Program-made: the position numbers and the translations under genes
Notes under the pieces: generated by a model
Told to the model about the DNA's origin: nothing
Databases searched by the model: none
The model's input: the letters and a program-made list of their open reading frames with translations, nothing else
Source: Hallerella porci
GTDB lineage: Bacteria; Fibrobacterota; Fibrobacteria; Fibrobacterales; Fibrobacteraceae
Length of the DNA: 41,129 nt
Assembly: GCF_003148885.1 (NCBI RefSeq)
Contig: NZ_QGHD01000022.1
Coordinates: 1-41,129, forward strand
Direction: 5' to 3'
Part shown: positions 24,169 to 33,374 of the stretch, piece after piece
How the letters are laid out: every line of letters starts with the position of its first letter
How positions within the stretch are numbered: the first letter of the stretch is position 1

Positions 24169-24735
24169 TTAGACACTTAAACCTAAATCAACGGCTTCTA
24201 TTTTTGCAGGCACATCACCGTAAACCGGGCGGATGGCAAGGCCTGCATATAAGAAGTAATAATCCAAGCCATGAGCACTTGAGGAAAGATACAGAACCGA
24301 TGCCGTTCCACCTTGATTGTCATAAAAATTTGCGCTCCAATAATAGCCGATATTTTCTTTTTGCGTATATTCATTCACAATGAAGTCTGTTTTCGGCAAA
24401 TAAATAAACACCTTCGATGGCCCGGTCACTTTATAGACTTCTTTACCCGATACGGTTTCAAGCGTCCAAGTACAGGATTCAATCAAGGCTTCAATTTCTT
24501 CTTTTGTCGGCATACGCCACTTGTCGCCTAACTTTGCTGTAGCCGCATCGTATTTTGCATTGCCGACAATCGACGTAATTGATGCATCATTGCAAATTTT
24601 GCAAGTGCTTTTGCTGTAAGATTCCTTCGGTTCAATTTCGCCCCACGCATAATAATTGCCAACGTCTGTAGGCGTTTCTGCGCCCAAATTGCGGTCGCCC
24701 CATTTGACGTTCAAGCCCAAATCCACCGCCTTCAT
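24169..24735 (-). pseudogene. Second FISUMP domain fragment
   Basis: Encodes a complete FISUMP domain (AVDLGLNVKWGDRNLGAETPTDVGNYYAWGEIEPKESY, DKWRMPTKEEIEAL, IGYYWSANFYDNQGG, GLAIRPVYGD) and the first residues of the next. The open frame continues upstream through a Ser/Lys linker to about 24900, where it joins the first domain after the one-base frameshift. No start signal of its own is apparent. Confidence 0.6.
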
Positions 24736-24884
24736 TTTTTCTTCGACACTGCTGCTTGACTTCGCCGAGGAACTGGAGGACTTTACAGAGGAACTAGAAG
24801 ATTTCGCAACGCTACTGCTTGACTTTACGGAGCTCGAAGACTTTACAGAACTCGAAGATTTCGGCTTGTAATTTTTATTGACCT

Positions 24885-25880
24885 TTACCGGGCGAACAGA
24901 GACCCTGCATACCCAACACCCATATCTTCCAAAGCAGGTTTTGAATCCTTCATCAAAACCATATCAATCCGCGATCCACCACGAAACATAGCTGCAATAC
25001 CTATGTAAATAGCCTGAAATTCATTAAAAGCTCCTGCAGCAGGCAAGAATATCGATTTTTCATTGCAAGTCACACGATAACCATTCACCGATTCCTTTTT
25101 CGTCCATTCCAATTTACACTTGGTGACAAGTTCCTTCATTTCTTTTACGGTCGGCATGCGCCACTTGCCGCCCCATTTGGCAGCAGCCGCATCGTACTTT
25201 TTATTACCCGAAATATTGCTTGGGAGCGCCGAAACATTGTAAATCAACGTATTTTCGCTGTATTCATCTTTCGTCTCGGTTTCGCCGTAGGCAAAGTAAT
25301 CGCCAAAGTCGGCTGCGTTTTCGGCGCCAATGTTGACTTCGGCCCAGTCAACGCTCAAGCCCAAGTCAACCGCCTTATATTTTTCTTCAACGCTAGAACT
25401 TGAATTCTTAGCAGAACTCGAAGATTTTGCATCCGAAGACGTTCCATCCGTTTTTTCGCTTGAACTAGACTTTTTCGTAGAGCTCGAAGATTTTGCGCTG
25501 CTCGAAGAAATTTCCTTGACATCAAGCCATTCCTTTCCGTCGCACACGTAAACGGTCGAATCGCTGTAAGTTAGCGCGTATTCGCCCTTACGCTTTTCGT
25601 CGCAGGTTTTGAGCGATTCCTTGTCTTCGACGACGTGTAAAGCCAATTTCCAGTCTTCGCTTTGGCATACATAATACGCTTCTTCGCTATTCACATAGAG
25701 CGTATCGCCATCGTTATCCTTGGTGCATTCGTCCAAGTCCTTTAAATTTTTGACTTCGTCGTAAATCGATTTGTAACTTGCCGAAGACGAACTCGAATCG
25801 TCGCCGCAAGCGGTGAATGTAAAGGCTAAGCCCAGAGCGGCGAAGCCGAGGAATGGGAGGTTGTAAAAGTTTTTCATCAT
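24885..25880 (-). CDS. Truncated FISUMP lipoprotein (5' part of broken gene)
   Basis: The open 331-codon front part could still be made as a lipoprotein. The signal ends at TFTAC. The following region holds two short repeats with paired cysteines (YYVCQSEDWKL and VYVCDGKEWLD) and Ser/Lys linkers. One FISUMP domain starts at KAVDLGLSVDWAEVNIGAEN. Its last residues (SLFAR) are out of frame; the original end VSVRPV is in the next frame. FISUMP domains are abundant Fibrobacter surface modules of unknown function. It begins 15 bases after the upstream broken gene, so both were one transcript. Confidence 0.6.
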   Translation of the reverse strand: MMKNFYNLPFLGFAALGLAFTFTACGDDSSSSSASYKSIYDEVKNLKDLDECTKDNDGDTLYVNSEEAYYVCQSEDWKLALHVVEDKESLKTCDEKRKGEYALTYSDSTVYVCDGKEWLDVKEISSSSAKSSSSTKKSSSSEKTDGTSSDAKSSSSAKNSSSSVEEKYKAVDLGLSVDWAEVNIGAENAADFGDYFAYGETETKDEYSENTLIYNVSALPSNISGNKKYDAAAAKWGGKWRMPTVKEMKELVTKCKLEWTKKESVNGYRVTCNEKSIFLPAAGAFNEFQAIYIGIAAMFRGGSRIDMVLMKDSKPALEDMGVGYAGSLFAR

Positions 25881-25895
25881 AGCTCTTCGTTTCCT

Positions 25896-26477
25896 TTAAA
25901 ATTCAAGGGTTCTAGCGATTCTAAATCCAATGGCACTTGCAGCGATTGCTGTTCCTAATGAATTTCTTCCATTTCTAGAAGTTAAAACGAGAGCATCATC
26001 AGCGCTCCTGTAAGAACCGCCACGAATGACATGCAATCCATCGTTCGAAGATTTTGGATAGGCTTCTGGATAGCTGCTTGCATATTCTTCATAATCGTTA
26101 TTCCCATATCCATTCCAAGTCCATTCAGTAACATTTCCGTTCATGTCGTAAATTCCAAGTGAATTTGACCTTAGCGAACCCACTTCGTGCGTTCTATCGG
26201 AATTTTCGCTATACCATGCAATTGCATCTAAGCTTTGAGCGCCGGCATAGCTGTAGTTCCATTCCTTTGCAAAGACATTTCCACCGCGGGCAGCGTATTC
26301 CCATTCGACTTCGGTGGGTAACCTGTAGCCCAATGCTTCAAATTTTGCGTAAACCGTCTTATTGCTTGCGGCATCATCGCTTGTGTAAGCCTGCGTCAAA
26401 GATTCGTCAGAAAAATACACAATGCTATCTGCACCCAAAGTTTTTTTTCGTAAGTTCGTTGCAGAACACAATCGCAT
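25896..26477 (-). pseudogene. SUMF1-like domain fragment (3' part)
   Basis: Contains the conserved core of a formylglycine-generating-enzyme-like fold (GYRLPTEVEWEYAARGG, LGIYDMNGNVTEWTW, VIRGGSYRS, AIGFRIARTLEF). The true frame entry is at the A run 26441-26448; the apparent start at 26477 is an out-of-frame artefact. Catalytic use is unlikely, since many such domains are structural. Confidence 0.6.
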
Positions 26478-27282
26478 TAAACCATTTTACCGATTCGACA
26501 GGGCGTAAATTTTGAGATTCACCATCGGCCACCTTTTTTGCGGCTTCTTCACCGACAAAGTAACTTGGATTTGTTCCCATCACGGCGGTGTAAAATTCCT
26601 GAGTCACTTCGTACTTACCGATTGCGTAAGGTTTCAACTTTGTATTGTGATATTTAAAAATGTCACTGGCTTCACTATTCGGTTTCACAAAGGCAGTCGT
26701 TTCAACAACTTTAACAAGCCCCGTATTTTGGTACATAACTCCATCGACAATCAACTTGCCGTAATTTTTAGGAGTCATCTTGTAATTTTCATTTGTCTGT
26801 ACCGGGCGAATCAAGGCGCCATATTTCCAATCATAGAAGCTCAAGTCAGCCCCATAGGATTCAGCAAAATCCAAAATTTTGCCCACCTGTGCTGAATTTT
26901 GCGCTGTTTGAGAAACCCAATAAGTGCCACCATCCTTACTCAAAGTGTCCTTTCCTTCCACATAGCCGCCCGCAGGCATAAAAATGGTTTTGGCGTTACA
27001 TGTCACCGCATAGCCGCCGACGCTTTCGCCTTTGGAATTTTTCTGGCTGCTGAATTTCCAAGTACACTTTTTAAGAAGTTCTTCGACTTCTTCGGGCGTT
27101 GGCATGCGCCAGTTTTTGCCCCAGTTTTTTGCAGCGGCATCGTAAGAAGCATTCCCTGCAATGTCAGAGGTTCCGACTTTATAATAGTCCGTAATTTGGG
27201 CATCGGAATCTTTGAATTTTTGAGATTCTTCGTCGTAGGATTCTTTAGGTTCGACTTCGCCAAATGCGTAATAGAAGCCCAC
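26425..27282 (-). pseudogene. FISUMP plus SUMF1 N-terminal fragment (middle part)
   Basis: Encodes a FISUMP domain lacking its first 20-25 residues (GFYYAFGEVEPKESY, NWGKNWRMPTPEEVEELLKK, TIFMPAGGYVEGKD, YWVSQTAQNSAQ, GALIRPV) and the first part of a SUMF1-like domain (PYAIGKYEVTQEFYTAVMGTNPSYF, SVKWFNAIVFCNELTKK). It is bounded upstream by the deletion junction at 27289 and downstream by the extra A in the run at 26441-26448. Confidence 0.6.
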
Positions 27283-27710
27283 ATCGGCTTGCTGCTCGAG
27301 CTTTCGGCAACGCTTGAACTTGAAACCTCGGTCGAACTTGACGACTTTGTGTCTTTGTTGGAACTTGAGGATTTCGTTGAACTGGAAGATTTGGAATTCG
27401 AGGATTTTCCGCTCGAACTAGAAACCTTGGTCGAACTCGAAGATTTGGAATCCGAGGATTTTGAATTTGAAGATTTAGCGTTAGAGCTAGAACTTACCTT
27501 CGTCGAACTCGATGACTTCGAAGACTTTGTGGAGCTCGAAGATTTTGATTTTGACTCCGAAGACGTGACGCTGCTCGAGCTCGAATCTTCTTCTATTGCG
27601 GGTTCATCGGGACCTGCCCCCGAACTGGAATCGTCGCAGGCAGTGAATGTAAAAGCTACGCCGAAAGCGACGAGACTTGTCAAAGTGGATTTAAGGATAA
27701 ATGATTTCAT
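27003..27710 (-). CDS. Truncated lipoprotein front with Ser-rich linker
   Basis: Starts with GGAG before the ATG and a lipoprotein signal ending at FTFTAC. It runs through about 110 residues of Ser/Lys/Asn/Thr linker to S140. After that the frame is wrong for the FISUMP domain, and the remaining 95 residues have no domain character. If expressed, the product would be a lipid-anchored Ser-rich stalk without its head domains. Confidence 0.5.
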   Translation of the reverse strand: MKSFILKSTLTSLVAFGVAFTFTACDDSSSGAGPDEPAIEEDSSSSSVTSSESKSKSSSSTKSSKSSSSTKVSSSSNAKSSNSKSSDSKSSSSTKVSSSSGKSSNSKSSSSTKSSSSNKDTKSSSSTEVSSSSVAESSSSKPMWASITHLAKSNLKNPTTKNLKNSKIPMPKLRTIIKSEPLTLQGMLLTMPLQKTGAKTGACQRPKKSKNFLKSVLGNSAARKIPKAKASAAMR

Positions 27711-27739
27711 ACCAATTCTCCAAAAGTGGATTTAATTTT

Positions 27740-27762
27740 AATCATAGTAAACAAGTATGATT
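27740..27762. promoter_or_regulatory. Inverted repeat in the FISUMP operon promoter region
   Basis: AATCATA (27740-27746) and TATGATT (27756-27762) form a perfect 7-9-7 inverted repeat about 30 bases upstream of the lipoprotein start. It is a possible operator. The rest of 27711-27893 is AT-rich with no gene. Confidence 0.35.
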
Positions 27763-27893
27763 TTTGGAAGACTTATCTGTTTTTTTCTTACTATACTTAT
27801 TTTATCCATTATTTTGCTGCGAAGCCGCCTTACTCTAAACGATCACGCTCCCTGGTGACTGCAGTTCAAAATTTCCCTCCCCATTTCTAATAC

Positions 27894-27920
27894 AAAAAAA
27901 GCCCCGCAGCACGCGGAGCT
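27894..27920 (-). terminator. Rho-independent terminator after rpsG
   Basis: On the minus strand AGCTCCGC and GCGGGGCT (forward 27900-27907 and 27913-27920) pair with one G-U, five-base loop, followed by seven T residues. It ends the rpsL-rpsG transcript. Confidence 0.88.
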
Positions 27921-27946
27921 TTTTCCAAAACAAAGGGTTAAAGATA

Positions 27947-28423
27947 TTAGAAGCGGAAGTGTGCGAATGCGCGGTTCGCTTCAGCCATCTTATGCACATC
28001 CTGTTTCTTACGGATGGCATTGCCTTCGTTATTCTTAGCAGCAACGAGTTCTGCTGCAAGACGTTCGGCCATATTTGCTTCAGTACGGCTACGTGCTGCA
28101 GCCAAAAGCCAACGAAGAGCGAGAGCCTTTGCACGATCCGGAGCGACTTCCATCGGAACCTGGTAGTTTGCACCACCGATACGACGGGACTTCACTTCGA
28201 GCTTCGGCTTGATGTTTTCAAGGCATTCTTCGAACTTAGCAAGCGGAGTGCCTTCGCCTTCCACTTTCTTGTTCAAAATGTCAAGAGCAGTGTAAACGAT
28301 TTGTTCTGCAATCGTCTTCTTACCTTGCTTGAGAACAACACCGATGAGTTCGGTGATCAAAACGGAATGATAACGCGGGTCAGCAATTGTGCGCTTGTGG
28401 ATTGTCTTTCTTCTTCTAGACAT
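27947..28423 (-). CDS. rpsG: 30S ribosomal protein S7
   Basis: The 158-residue S7 binds the 3' major domain of 16S rRNA and starts assembly of the small-subunit head. Signatures: MSRRRKTIHKRTIADPRY at the N-terminus, LDILNKKVEGEGTPLAKFEECLENIKPKLEVKSRRIGGANYQVP, and RWLLAAARSRTEANMAERLAAEL. AAGGAAGG precedes the ATG, 11 bases after rpsL. fusA, which usually follows, is absent; a terminator and FISUMP genes come next. Confidence 0.97.
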   Translation of the reverse strand: MSRRRKTIHKRTIADPRYHSVLITELIGVVLKQGKKTIAEQIVYTALDILNKKVEGEGTPLAKFEECLENIKPKLEVKSRRIGGANYQVPMEVAPDRAKALALRWLLAAARSRTEANMAERLAAELVAAKNNEGNAIRKKQDVHKMAEANRAFAHFRF

Positions 28424-28434
28424 GTGCCCTTCCT

Positions 28435-28818
28435 TTACTTCTTAGCCGGAGCTTTTCTCTTCACGCCGTATTTAGAACGTGCTTGGTTACGACCGTTCAC
28501 AGCCTGGGTATCGAGAGTACCGCGGATAATGTGGTAACGAACACCCGGAACGTCCTTGACACGACCGCCACGGATAAGAACAATGGAGTGTTCCTGAAGG
28601 TTGTGACCTTCACCCGGGATGTAAGCGGTGACTTCCATCTTGTTGGAAAGACGGACACGCGCAATTTTACGGAGTGCGGAGTTCGGCTTCTTCGGCGTGG
28701 TGGTGTACACACGGGTGCAGACACCGCGCTTTTGCGGACTTTGTTTCAGAGCCGGCGAAGCGGTTCTGTTGAGGATCTTTTCACGGCCCTTGCGGACGAG
28801 CTGTTGTATAGTAGGCAT
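28435..28818 (-). CDS. rpsL: 30S ribosomal protein S12
   Basis: The 127-residue S12 lies at the decoding site. It has [12 protein letters not shown], the conserved [19 protein letters not shown] loop and [30 protein letters not shown]. The lysines in PKKPNS and in GGRVKDVPG, where streptomycin-resistance changes occur in other bacteria, are unaltered. An AGGGAA site precedes the start, and a candidate promoter lies just upstream, so rpsL-rpsG can be expressed apart from rpoBC. Confidence 0.97.
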   Translation of the reverse strand: MPTIQQLVRKGREKILNRTASPALKQSPQKRGVCTRVYTTTPKKPNSALRKIARVRLSNKMEVTAYIPGEGHNLQEHSIVLIRGGRVKDVPGVRYHIIRGTLDTQAVNGRNQARSKYGVKRKAPAKK

Positions 28819-28848
28819 TTTATTTTATTCCCTAATTTTGGAAACCCA

Positions 28849-28876
28849 AATATAGTTCTTTTTCGAATATTTTCAA
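28849..28876 (-). promoter_or_regulatory. Candidate promoter for rpsL-rpsG
   Basis: On the minus strand TTGAAA (28871-28876) and TATATT (28849-28854) are separated by 16 bases, about 30 bases before the rpsL start. No strong terminator is seen between rpoC and rpsL, so readthrough is also possible. Confidence 0.55.
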
Positions 28877-28891
28877 GTTTTACCTATCAAA

Positions 28892-31800
28892 TTATTCGAG
28901 ATTTTCACCATTTTCTTCCGAGGCTTCGGAACCGGTGTCTGGCATCGAGAAAGAGACGCCTCCGGTTTGATAGTCCGATTCCACCTGAGCAGCACGGTTA
29001 GCGGCAGCCTCTGCTTCGGCATCGGAATCGATGACCACAACGTCACGCAGGTGACGGGCGCCTGTTCCGCAAGGAATCAGGTGTCCCATGATGACGTTTT
29101 CCTTCAGTCCCATCAACGGGTCCTCACTACCTTCAATAGCAGCACGAGTAAGGATCTTCGTTGTTTCCTGGAAGGACGCTGCAGAAATGAAGCTATCCGT
29201 AGCAAGCGAAGACTTGGTGATACCGAGAAGCATCGGAGTTCCCTTTGCTTCGGCACGACCTTCAGCTCTAAGCTTGTCGTTCTTCATGCGCAAACGTGCC
29301 TTGGAGATTTCTTCATCCGGAAGGAGCTCGGAATCACCAGGATCGGAAATTTTAATCTTACGCATCATCTGACGGACAATGCATTCGATATGCTTATCGG
29401 CGATGGCCACACCTTGCAAGCGGTAAACGGCCTGGATTTCGTTGACCAGGTGACGTTGCACAGCTTCGGGGCCTTGAACGCGGAGAATATCGTGCGGATC
29501 CACGGAACCGTCGCAGATTTTTTGACCTCTGCGAACACGGTCGCCTTCGAGAACCGCCAAGTGGCGTCCACGCGGAACGAGCACAGTTTGTTCTTCGTCG
29601 CCGTTTTTGATGATCACCTTTTGGTTGCCGCGTTCTTCGTTGCCGTATTCGACGATACCGTCGATCGGAGCGATCACTGCGACATTCTTCGGGACGCGAG
29701 CTTCGAAAAGTTCTGCAACACGAGGAAGACCACCAGTAATATCCTTTGTTTTACCCACTGCACGCGGAAGCTTTGCCAAGATTTCACCTTGCACAGCCTT
29801 ATCGCCATCGTGAACAGAGAGAATTGCGCCATCCGGTAAGTAGTAAACACCGAGACGAGCGCCATCGGCATCGACCACGTTAATCGCCGGACGATGCTTA
29901 CCGTGACGATCACTGATAACGGTCCAAGTTTCAACACCTGTCACGTCATCCTTATCCACACGATAAGTTGTATTTTCAATCAAATCCACAAATTGGATTT
30001 TACCGCTAGCGTTGCTGAGAATCGGGCTTGTGTACGGATCCCATTCAAAGAGCTTGGTATCCTTTGTCACCGTTGCGCCGTCTTCAACATAAAGGGTTGC
30101 GCCATACGGAATCTGCCAACGACCCTTGTTAATGCCGGTTGCATCATAAATCACAAGTTCGCCCATACGGCTGACCACGATTTTGCTTCCGTCATGATCC
30201 AAAGTGTTAACGTTATCCAATTCAATTTTACCATCGACCGGAGCGCTCTTCGAATTTTCAACCGTAAGACGGCTAGAAGCACCACCGATGTGGAATGTAC
30301 GAAGTGTTAACTGCGTACCCGGTTCACCAATGGACTGAGCTGCGATAACACCGACCGCTTCGCCGAGATCCACCGGACGACCAGAAGCAAGCATACGACC
30401 GTAGCACTTTGCGCAGACACCGTTACGAGCTTCGCAAGTGAGAACCGAGCGCATCTTCACATGTTCAAGACCGGTTGCAGAAATTTTCGGCAAGTCGCGT
30501 TCTGTAACGAGTTCACCAGCCTTGACAATAACTTCGCCTGTCACCGGGTGAACGATATCTTCGACCGGAGCGCGACCGAGCAAACGTTCTTCGAGAGTGA
30601 TAATGGTATCGTCGCCATCCTTGTAAGCCGAAATATCAATGCCATCTTTCGTATGGCAATCTTCTTCGACAATCACCAAGTCCTGAGCCACGTCAACCAA
30701 ACGACGAGTCAAGTAACCTGCGTCAGCAGTTTTCAAAGCGGTATCCGCCAAACCTTTACGAGCACCGTGAGCCGAAATGAAGTATTCCATTTCGTTCAAG
30801 CCTTCGCGGAAGCAAGACTTAATCGGGTTTTCGATAACTTCTTGACCGCCGAGTTGCTTTGTCGGTTTCTGCATCAAGCCGCGCATACCCGAGAGCTGCT
30901 TAATCTGTTCGCGGCTACCACGAGCGCCCGAATCCGCCATCATGTAAACCGGATTGAATCCATCGCGGTCATGAGAGAGGAGATCCCACTGCTTTGCAGC
31001 CACATCGCTAGTCGTCTTCGACCAAACGTCGATGATCTGGTTATAACGTTCACCGTCCGTAATCACACCGTCTTCGTAGAGTTCACGAATGCGGTTGACC
31101 TTTTCGGTTGCTTCTTCGAGGAGTTGTTGCTTTTCTGGCGGAATCACCATTTCAGCGATAGCCACAGAAGAGCCCGAAATTGCAGCCCACTTATAACCGA
31201 GAGCTTTCAAATCATCCAAATATTCCACGGTGACGCGATTGCCGGTACGACGATACAAATCGTCAATCGACTTTGCAATCACTTTCTTGCCGAAGGTTTC
31301 GTTTGCAAAACCCACTGCATTCGGGATGATTTCATTCAAAATAATTCGACCCATCGTCGTCTTGATGAGCGACGGTTCCTGCAAGGTGAGGAACTTAATC
31401 TTTTCGCCCTTCTTAGCGACAACTTCAGAAACACCGTTATCATCCGGTTGTTCCATCAAGCAACGAGTGTCTTTTTCCAAAGCACCCATGTAAATTTTTC
31501 TTCCGGCAGGAAGACGCAAATAGCATTCGGCGTTGAGGTCAATTTTTCCGTTGCCATAAGCGCGGAGAGCTTCTGCTGCATCGTAGAAATGCATACCTGC
31601 ACCCAAACGGTTCGGACGCGGCTTCGAGATGTAGTAAAGTCCAAGCACGATATCCTGACCCGGAACAGCAATCGGAAGACCCGAAGCCGGGTGAAGAATG
31701 TTATTCGACGAAAGCATAAGCACGCGGCATTCCAACTGCGTTTCGAAAGAAAGCGGAAGGTGCACTGCCATTTGGTCACCATCGAAGTCTGCGTTGAATG

Positions 31801-33373
31801 CAGTACAAACGAGCGGGTGCAAACGAATCGCATTTCCTTCGATCAATTTCGGATAGAACGCCTGAATACCCAAGCGGTGCAGTGTCGGAGCACGGTTAAG
31901 CATCACCGGATGGTCTTCGATAATTTCTTCGAGAATGTCCCAGACTTCGGGCTTTTCGGCGTCCACAAATTTCTTTGCAGCCTTCAAAGTATAAACCGTT
32001 CCCGATTCTTCCAAGCGTTGAATAATAAACGGCTTGTAAAGTTCCAAAGCCATACGCTTCGGAAGACCGCACTGGTGCATTTTCAATTCTGGTCCGACGA
32101 CAATCACCGAACGACCCGAATAGTCAACGCGCTTACCGAGAAGGTTCATACGGAAGCGGCCTTGCTTACCCTTCAAAAGTTCCGAGAGGGACTTGAGCGG
32201 GCGATTCGAACCGACGCGAGCCGTGCGACGACCGCTATCAAACAACTGGTCAACCGCTTCTTGCAACATACGCTTTTCGTTGCAAAGAATCACATCCGGA
32301 GCCTTGATGTCAATCAATTTCTTCAGACGATTATTGCGGTTAATGACGCGGCGATAAAGTTCGTTCAAGTCAGAAGTGGCGAAACGACCACCATCCAGCG
32401 GAACGAGCGGGCGCAAATCAGGTGGAATCACCGGCAGAACATCGAGGATCATCCATTCCGGCTGATTCGAAAGTTCCTTTGCCTGAGCCGGATACTTTTC
32501 GCGGAATTCGCAGAAAGCGTCGAGCAAATTGAATTCTTGGCCTTCAATTTTTGCTGCATAGCCGCCTTTGCGTTCACCATCAGCACCGACAACGCCATAC
32601 TTAAAGTCTTCGACTTTTTCAGCGAGATCTTTAATTTTCGGCGAAGCGTTATTCTTTTTCTTTTCCGGATTTTCGTAGTAAGAAAGGAAATCTTCCATCT
32701 GCGATTTTTTGAAGGCTTCAACAATCTTCAAACGCTTGATGGCTTCGTCGCGTTTCGTCTTCGACTTTGAATTTGCATCGACACGGAGTTCTTCCGAGAG
32801 CTTGACAAAGTCAACATTGGCGAGGAGCTGCTTCAAAGCAGAAGCGCCCATCTTTGCCGAGAAATGACGACCTTCTTTTTCCAAGTCTTGATACTTGAAT
32901 TCATCGATCAATTCATTCTGCTTCAAATCGGTATCGCCCGGATCCAGCACAATGTACTTTTCGTAGTAGATGATGTTATCCAAAGACTTGGTATCGAGAT
33001 CCAAGATGGCTCCGAGCACACACGGCTGATTTTTTACAAACCAAACGTGAGCAAGCGGAATAGCGAGTTCAATATGACCCATGCGTTCACGACGCACTTT
33101 GGAATGGGTAACTTCCACACCGCAGCGGTCGCAGATAACGCCTTTGAAACGAATACGCTTATACTTGCCGCAGTTGCATTCCCAGTTCTTCACCGGTCCA
33201 AAAATGCGTTCGCAGAACAAGCCGTCACGTTCCGGCTTAAAGGAACGGTAGTTGATCGTTTCAGGCTTGGTGACTTCACCATAAGACCACTGACGGATCA
33301 AATCTGGAGAAGCGAGGTGAATCGAAACTTCACCGCTATTGTTTTCAGAATAATCAAAAGTTTCTTCTGACAT
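28892..33373 (-). CDS. rpoC: RNA polymerase subunit beta'
   Basis: This 1493-residue subunit holds the catalytic centre. The zinc site uses C66, C68, C81 and C84 (CNCG, CDRC). The Mg-binding NADFDGD motif is at 527-533 with D529, D531 and D533. A second zinc site is seen in [13 protein letters not shown]. The rifampicin-adjacent and bridge-helix regions read normally. I chose the ATG at 33373 because GGAG lies nine bases upstream, and it follows the rpoB stop by one base (TAATATG). A GTG fifteen bases earlier would overlap rpoB and uses that ribosome site as coding sequence. Confidence 0.97.
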   Translation of the reverse strand: MSEETFDYSENNSGEVSIHLASPDLIRQWSYGEVTKPETINYRSFKPERDGLFCERIFGPVKNWECNCGKYKRIRFKGVICDRCGVEVTHSKVRRERMGHIELAIPLAHVWFVKNQPCVLGAILDLDTKSLDNIIYYEKYIVLDPGDTDLKQNELIDEFKYQDLEKEGRHFSAKMGASALKQLLANVDFVKLSEELRVDANSKSKTKRDEAIKRLKIVEAFKKSQMEDFLSYYENPEKKKNNASPKIKDLAEKVEDFKYGVVGADGERKGGYAAKIEGQEFNLLDAFCEFREKYPAQAKELSNQPEWMILDVLPVIPPDLRPLVPLDGGRFATSDLNELYRRVINRNNRLKKLIDIKAPDVILCNEKRMLQEAVDQLFDSGRRTARVGSNRPLKSLSELLKGKQGRFRMNLLGKRVDYSGRSVIVVGPELKMHQCGLPKRMALELYKPFIIQRLEESGTVYTLKAAKKFVDAEKPEVWDILEEIIEDHPVMLNRAPTLHRLGIQAFYPKLIEGNAIRLHPLVCTAFNADFDGDQMAVHLPLSFETQLECRVLMLSSNNILHPASGLPIAVPGQDIVLGLYYISKPRPNRLGAGMHFYDAAEALRAYGNGKIDLNAECYLRLPAGRKIYMGALEKDTRCLMEQPDDNGVSEVVAKKGEKIKFLTLQEPSLIKTTMGRIILNEIIPNAVGFANETFGKKVIAKSIDDLYRRTGNRVTVEYLDDLKALGYKWAAISGSSVAIAEMVIPPEKQQLLEEATEKVNRIRELYEDGVITDGERYNQIIDVWSKTTSDVAAKQWDLLSHDRDGFNPVYMMADSGARGSREQIKQLSGMRGLMQKPTKQLGGQEVIENPIKSCFREGLNEMEYFISAHGARKGLADTALKTADAGYLTRRLVDVAQDLVIVEEDCHTKDGIDISAYKDGDDTIITLEERLLGRAPVEDIVHPVTGEVIVKAGELVTERDLPKISATGLEHVKMRSVLTCEARNGVCAKCYGRMLASGRPVDLGEAVGVIAAQSIGEPGTQLTLRTFHIGGASSRLTVENSKSAPVDGKIELDNVNTLDHDGSKIVVSRMGELVIYDATGINKGRWQIPYGATLYVEDGATVTKDTKLFEWDPYTSPILSNASGKIQFVDLIENTTYRVDKDDVTGVETWTVISDRHGKHRPAINVVDADGARLGVYYLPDGAILSVHDGDKAVQGEILAKLPRAVGKTKDITGGLPRVAELFEARVPKNVAVIAPIDGIVEYGNEERGNQKVIIKNGDEEQTVLVPRGRHLAVLEGDRVRRGQKICDGSVDPHDILRVQGPEAVQRHLVNEIQAVYRLQGVAIADKHIECIVRQMMRKIKISDPGDSELLPDEEISKARLRMKNDKLRAEGRAEAKGTPMLLGITKSSLATDSFISAASFQETTKILTRAAIEGSEDPLMGLKENVIMGHLIPCGTGARHLRDVVVIDSDAEAEAAANRAAQVESDYQTGGVSFSMPDTGSEASEENGENLE

Positions 33374-33374
33374 A

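Larger units (their letters stand above)
23680..25880 (-). pseudogene. Broken lipoprotein gene with three FISUMP domains
   Basis: Read end to end this was one lipoprotein of about 730 residues: signal and lipobox (FTFTAC), two CDGKEW/CQSEDW-type short repeats, Ser/Lys linkers and three FISUMP domains (AVDLGLSV...YAWGEIEPKESY...GGKWRMPT...SVRPV). Three lesions break it. A one-base deletion at the GGG run 24903-24905 moves VSVRPVKVNKNYKPKSSSS out of frame. A TAA stands at 24169-24171 in GLSV-stop-WANMN. A TAG stands at 23761-23763 just before GFRSDHLGVGFAYSSDGYSVRPV. Adding one base back gives exactly 734 codons, which supports a single original frame. Decay is most likely. Confidence 0.82.
25896..27710 (-). 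pseudogene. Broken lipoprotein gene: FISUMP plus SUMF1-like domains
   Basis: The original product had a lipoprotein signal (FTFTAC), a long Ser/Lys/Thr linker, one FISUMP domain and a C-terminal formylglycine-generating-enzyme-like (SUMF1) domain (YEVTQEFYTAVMG, YRLPTEVEWEYAARGG, DMNGNVTEWTWNGYG, VIRGGSYRSADD, GFRIAR). Two lesions are visible. At 27289-27290 the linker jumps straight to ADVGFYYAFGEVEPKESY, so the first 20-25 FISUMP residues are deleted and the frame changes. At 26441-26448 a run of eight A residues (minus strand) should hold seven, because ELTKK-TLGADSIVYF continues in the next frame. Confidence 0.82.

Noticed and set aside
24736-24868. Tandem-repeat-like DNA rich in TCTTCGAG, and the similar stretches near 25400 and 27350-27590
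   Set aside because: These encode the Ser/Lys linkers of FISUMP lipoproteins; the repetition follows from low-complexity protein sequence. There are no regular spacers, so it is not a CRISPR array.
30461-32770. Long plus-strand open frame of 769 codons opposite rpoC
   Set aside because: It lies entirely antisense to conserved rpoC codons, has no recognisable domain and an odd composition (rich in Phe, Arg, His, Asn). It is a shadow of codon usage on the other strand.
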